Source: Lachnospiraceae bacterium (GTDB lineage: Bacteria; Bacillota; Clostridia; Lachnospirales; Lachnospiraceae). From it: a DNA stretch of 5,630 bases. Shown here in pieces: positions 5,235-5,630 of the stretch (positions within the stretch are counted from its first letter, which is position 1; each line of letters begins with the position of its first letter). Location: positions 1 to 5,630 of the forward strand of contig DLYC01000294.1 of the NCBI GenBank assembly GCA_003447895.1, in the 5' to 3' direction. A model generated the notes under the pieces. That model was given only the letters and a program-made list of their open reading frames with translations. It searched no databases and was not told where the DNA came from. Position numbers and translations under genes: made by a program.

Positions 5235-5630
5235 TCACAAAAATTTCTTCACGGTCCTCATGACTTTCTTTACGGTCCTGAGGTCCTTCATTGCCTTGCC
5301 GCGCTCCAGCGAATGGTTCGCCTTCTTCGTCAGATACAGCGGCACATTCCTTTCTTCACAGATCCGGATAATCTCCTCTGTCGCAGCCCACGGGTCGCCT
5401 GTCCCGTGAAAGGCGATCACGCGCGCGCCGCAGCTGTCGCCGGCCGCCACCGGAAATCGGAACGTCTCCACCAACGGCGTGAAGAGCACCTGCCTCGCGT
5501 CGATGCCGTGTTCCGCCGCATACGACAGCGCCACGACGGTTCCCACACTCTTCGAGAAGAACACCACGTCCCCGTACGCCGCCCAGTCCACGCCGCGAAG
5601 GATTTCCTCCGCCTGCTCCCGCGCACTGAC
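5235..5630 (-). CDS. Alpha/beta hydrolase, C-terminal part (cut by window edge)
   Basis: The frame is open to the right edge, so the N-terminus is missing; 131 C-terminal residues are visible. An internal GTG at 5591 is unlikely to be the start because the reading frame and protein character continue past it. Catalytic residues of the alpha/beta-hydrolase fold are present: Ser28 of the visible part in FFSKSVGT, an S-x-S-x-G variant of the nucleophile elbow, Asp79 in FHGTGDPWA, and His106 in KANHSLE. The SKS(V/L)GT and NHSLE motifs are, as I recall, typical of small clostridial hydrolases of about 200-220 residues related to dienelactone-hydrolase-like families. No signal peptide can be judged. 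The C-terminus ends with a short internal duplication (RTVKKVM then RTVKKFL). It is the first gene visible in the operon with the DUF4230 and membrane proteins. Substrate unknown. Confidence 0.85.
   Translation of the reverse strand, partial: VSAREQAEEILRGVDWAAYGDVVFFSKSVGTVVALSYAAEHGIDARQVLFTPLVETFRFPVAAGDSCGARVIAFHGTGDPWAATEEIIRICEERNVPLYLTKKANHSLERGKAMKDLRTVKKVMRTVKKFL
5244..5281. repeat. 21-bp tandem duplication in the hydrolase 3' end
   Basis: TTTCTTCACGGTCCTCA (5244-5260) and TTTCTTTACGGTCCTGA (5265-5281) match at 15 of 17 positions with a 21-bp offset, which keeps the reading frame. On the coding strand it duplicates a seven-codon unit (RTVKKVM, RTVKKFL) and adds a basic helical turn pair to the C-terminus. 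It may be a recent slippage event or a natural helical repeat. Confidence 0.5.

Overview
The window looks like a chromosomal segment of a moderately GC-rich member of the Clostridia (Bacillota), most likely Lachnospiraceae or a close relative. The basis is inference: near-consensus AGGAGG-type ribosome binding sites before almost every gene, a WYL-domain regulator and a DUF4230 protein of the kind common in gut clostridia, and a 33-residue ORF resembling small proteins I recall from Lachnospiraceae. No rRNA, tRNA, CRISPR array or intact transposase gene was seen.

Layout. (1) 1-1128, minus strand: a two-gene run. A membrane-anchored alpha/beta hydrolase (223-1128) is followed 8 nt later by an unrecognised gene that runs off the left edge (1-214). 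(2) 1129-1551: no convincing protein gene. It holds a strong hairpin (1176-1209), an A+T-rich stretch and several copies of an ATGGGGGACAG motif in both orientations, resembling debris of REP/RAYT-type or MITE-like elements. (3) 1552-2356, minus strand: a 33-codon gene too short for usual ORF calling (1552-1653), preceded by a 207-residue protein with an Ada-like Cys/His zinc-binding motif (1733-2356). (4) 2357-2672: a divergent regulatory region with a long direct repeat and a perfect 10-bp inverted repeat beside candidate promoters for both directions. (5) 2673-3677, plus strand: a WYL-family transcriptional regulator. (6) 3718-3748: a G+C-rich hairpin between convergent genes. (7) 3762-5630, minus strand: a tight three-gene operon, transcribed as alpha/beta hydrolase (cut by the right edge), DUF4230 protein with an N-terminal anchor, then a multi-pass membrane protein of unknown function.

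How they may work together (inference). The WYL regulator is the natural candidate to control itself and the divergent zinc-motif gene through the repeats in the shared intergenic region. The right-hand operon couples a cytosolic-looking hydrolase to two envelope proteins, which suggests a membrane-associated function that cannot be named from sequence alone. The most unusual items are the 33-aa gene, the operator-like repeats and the repeat-rich island at 1129-1551. No established defence, secretion or biosynthetic system can be recognised.
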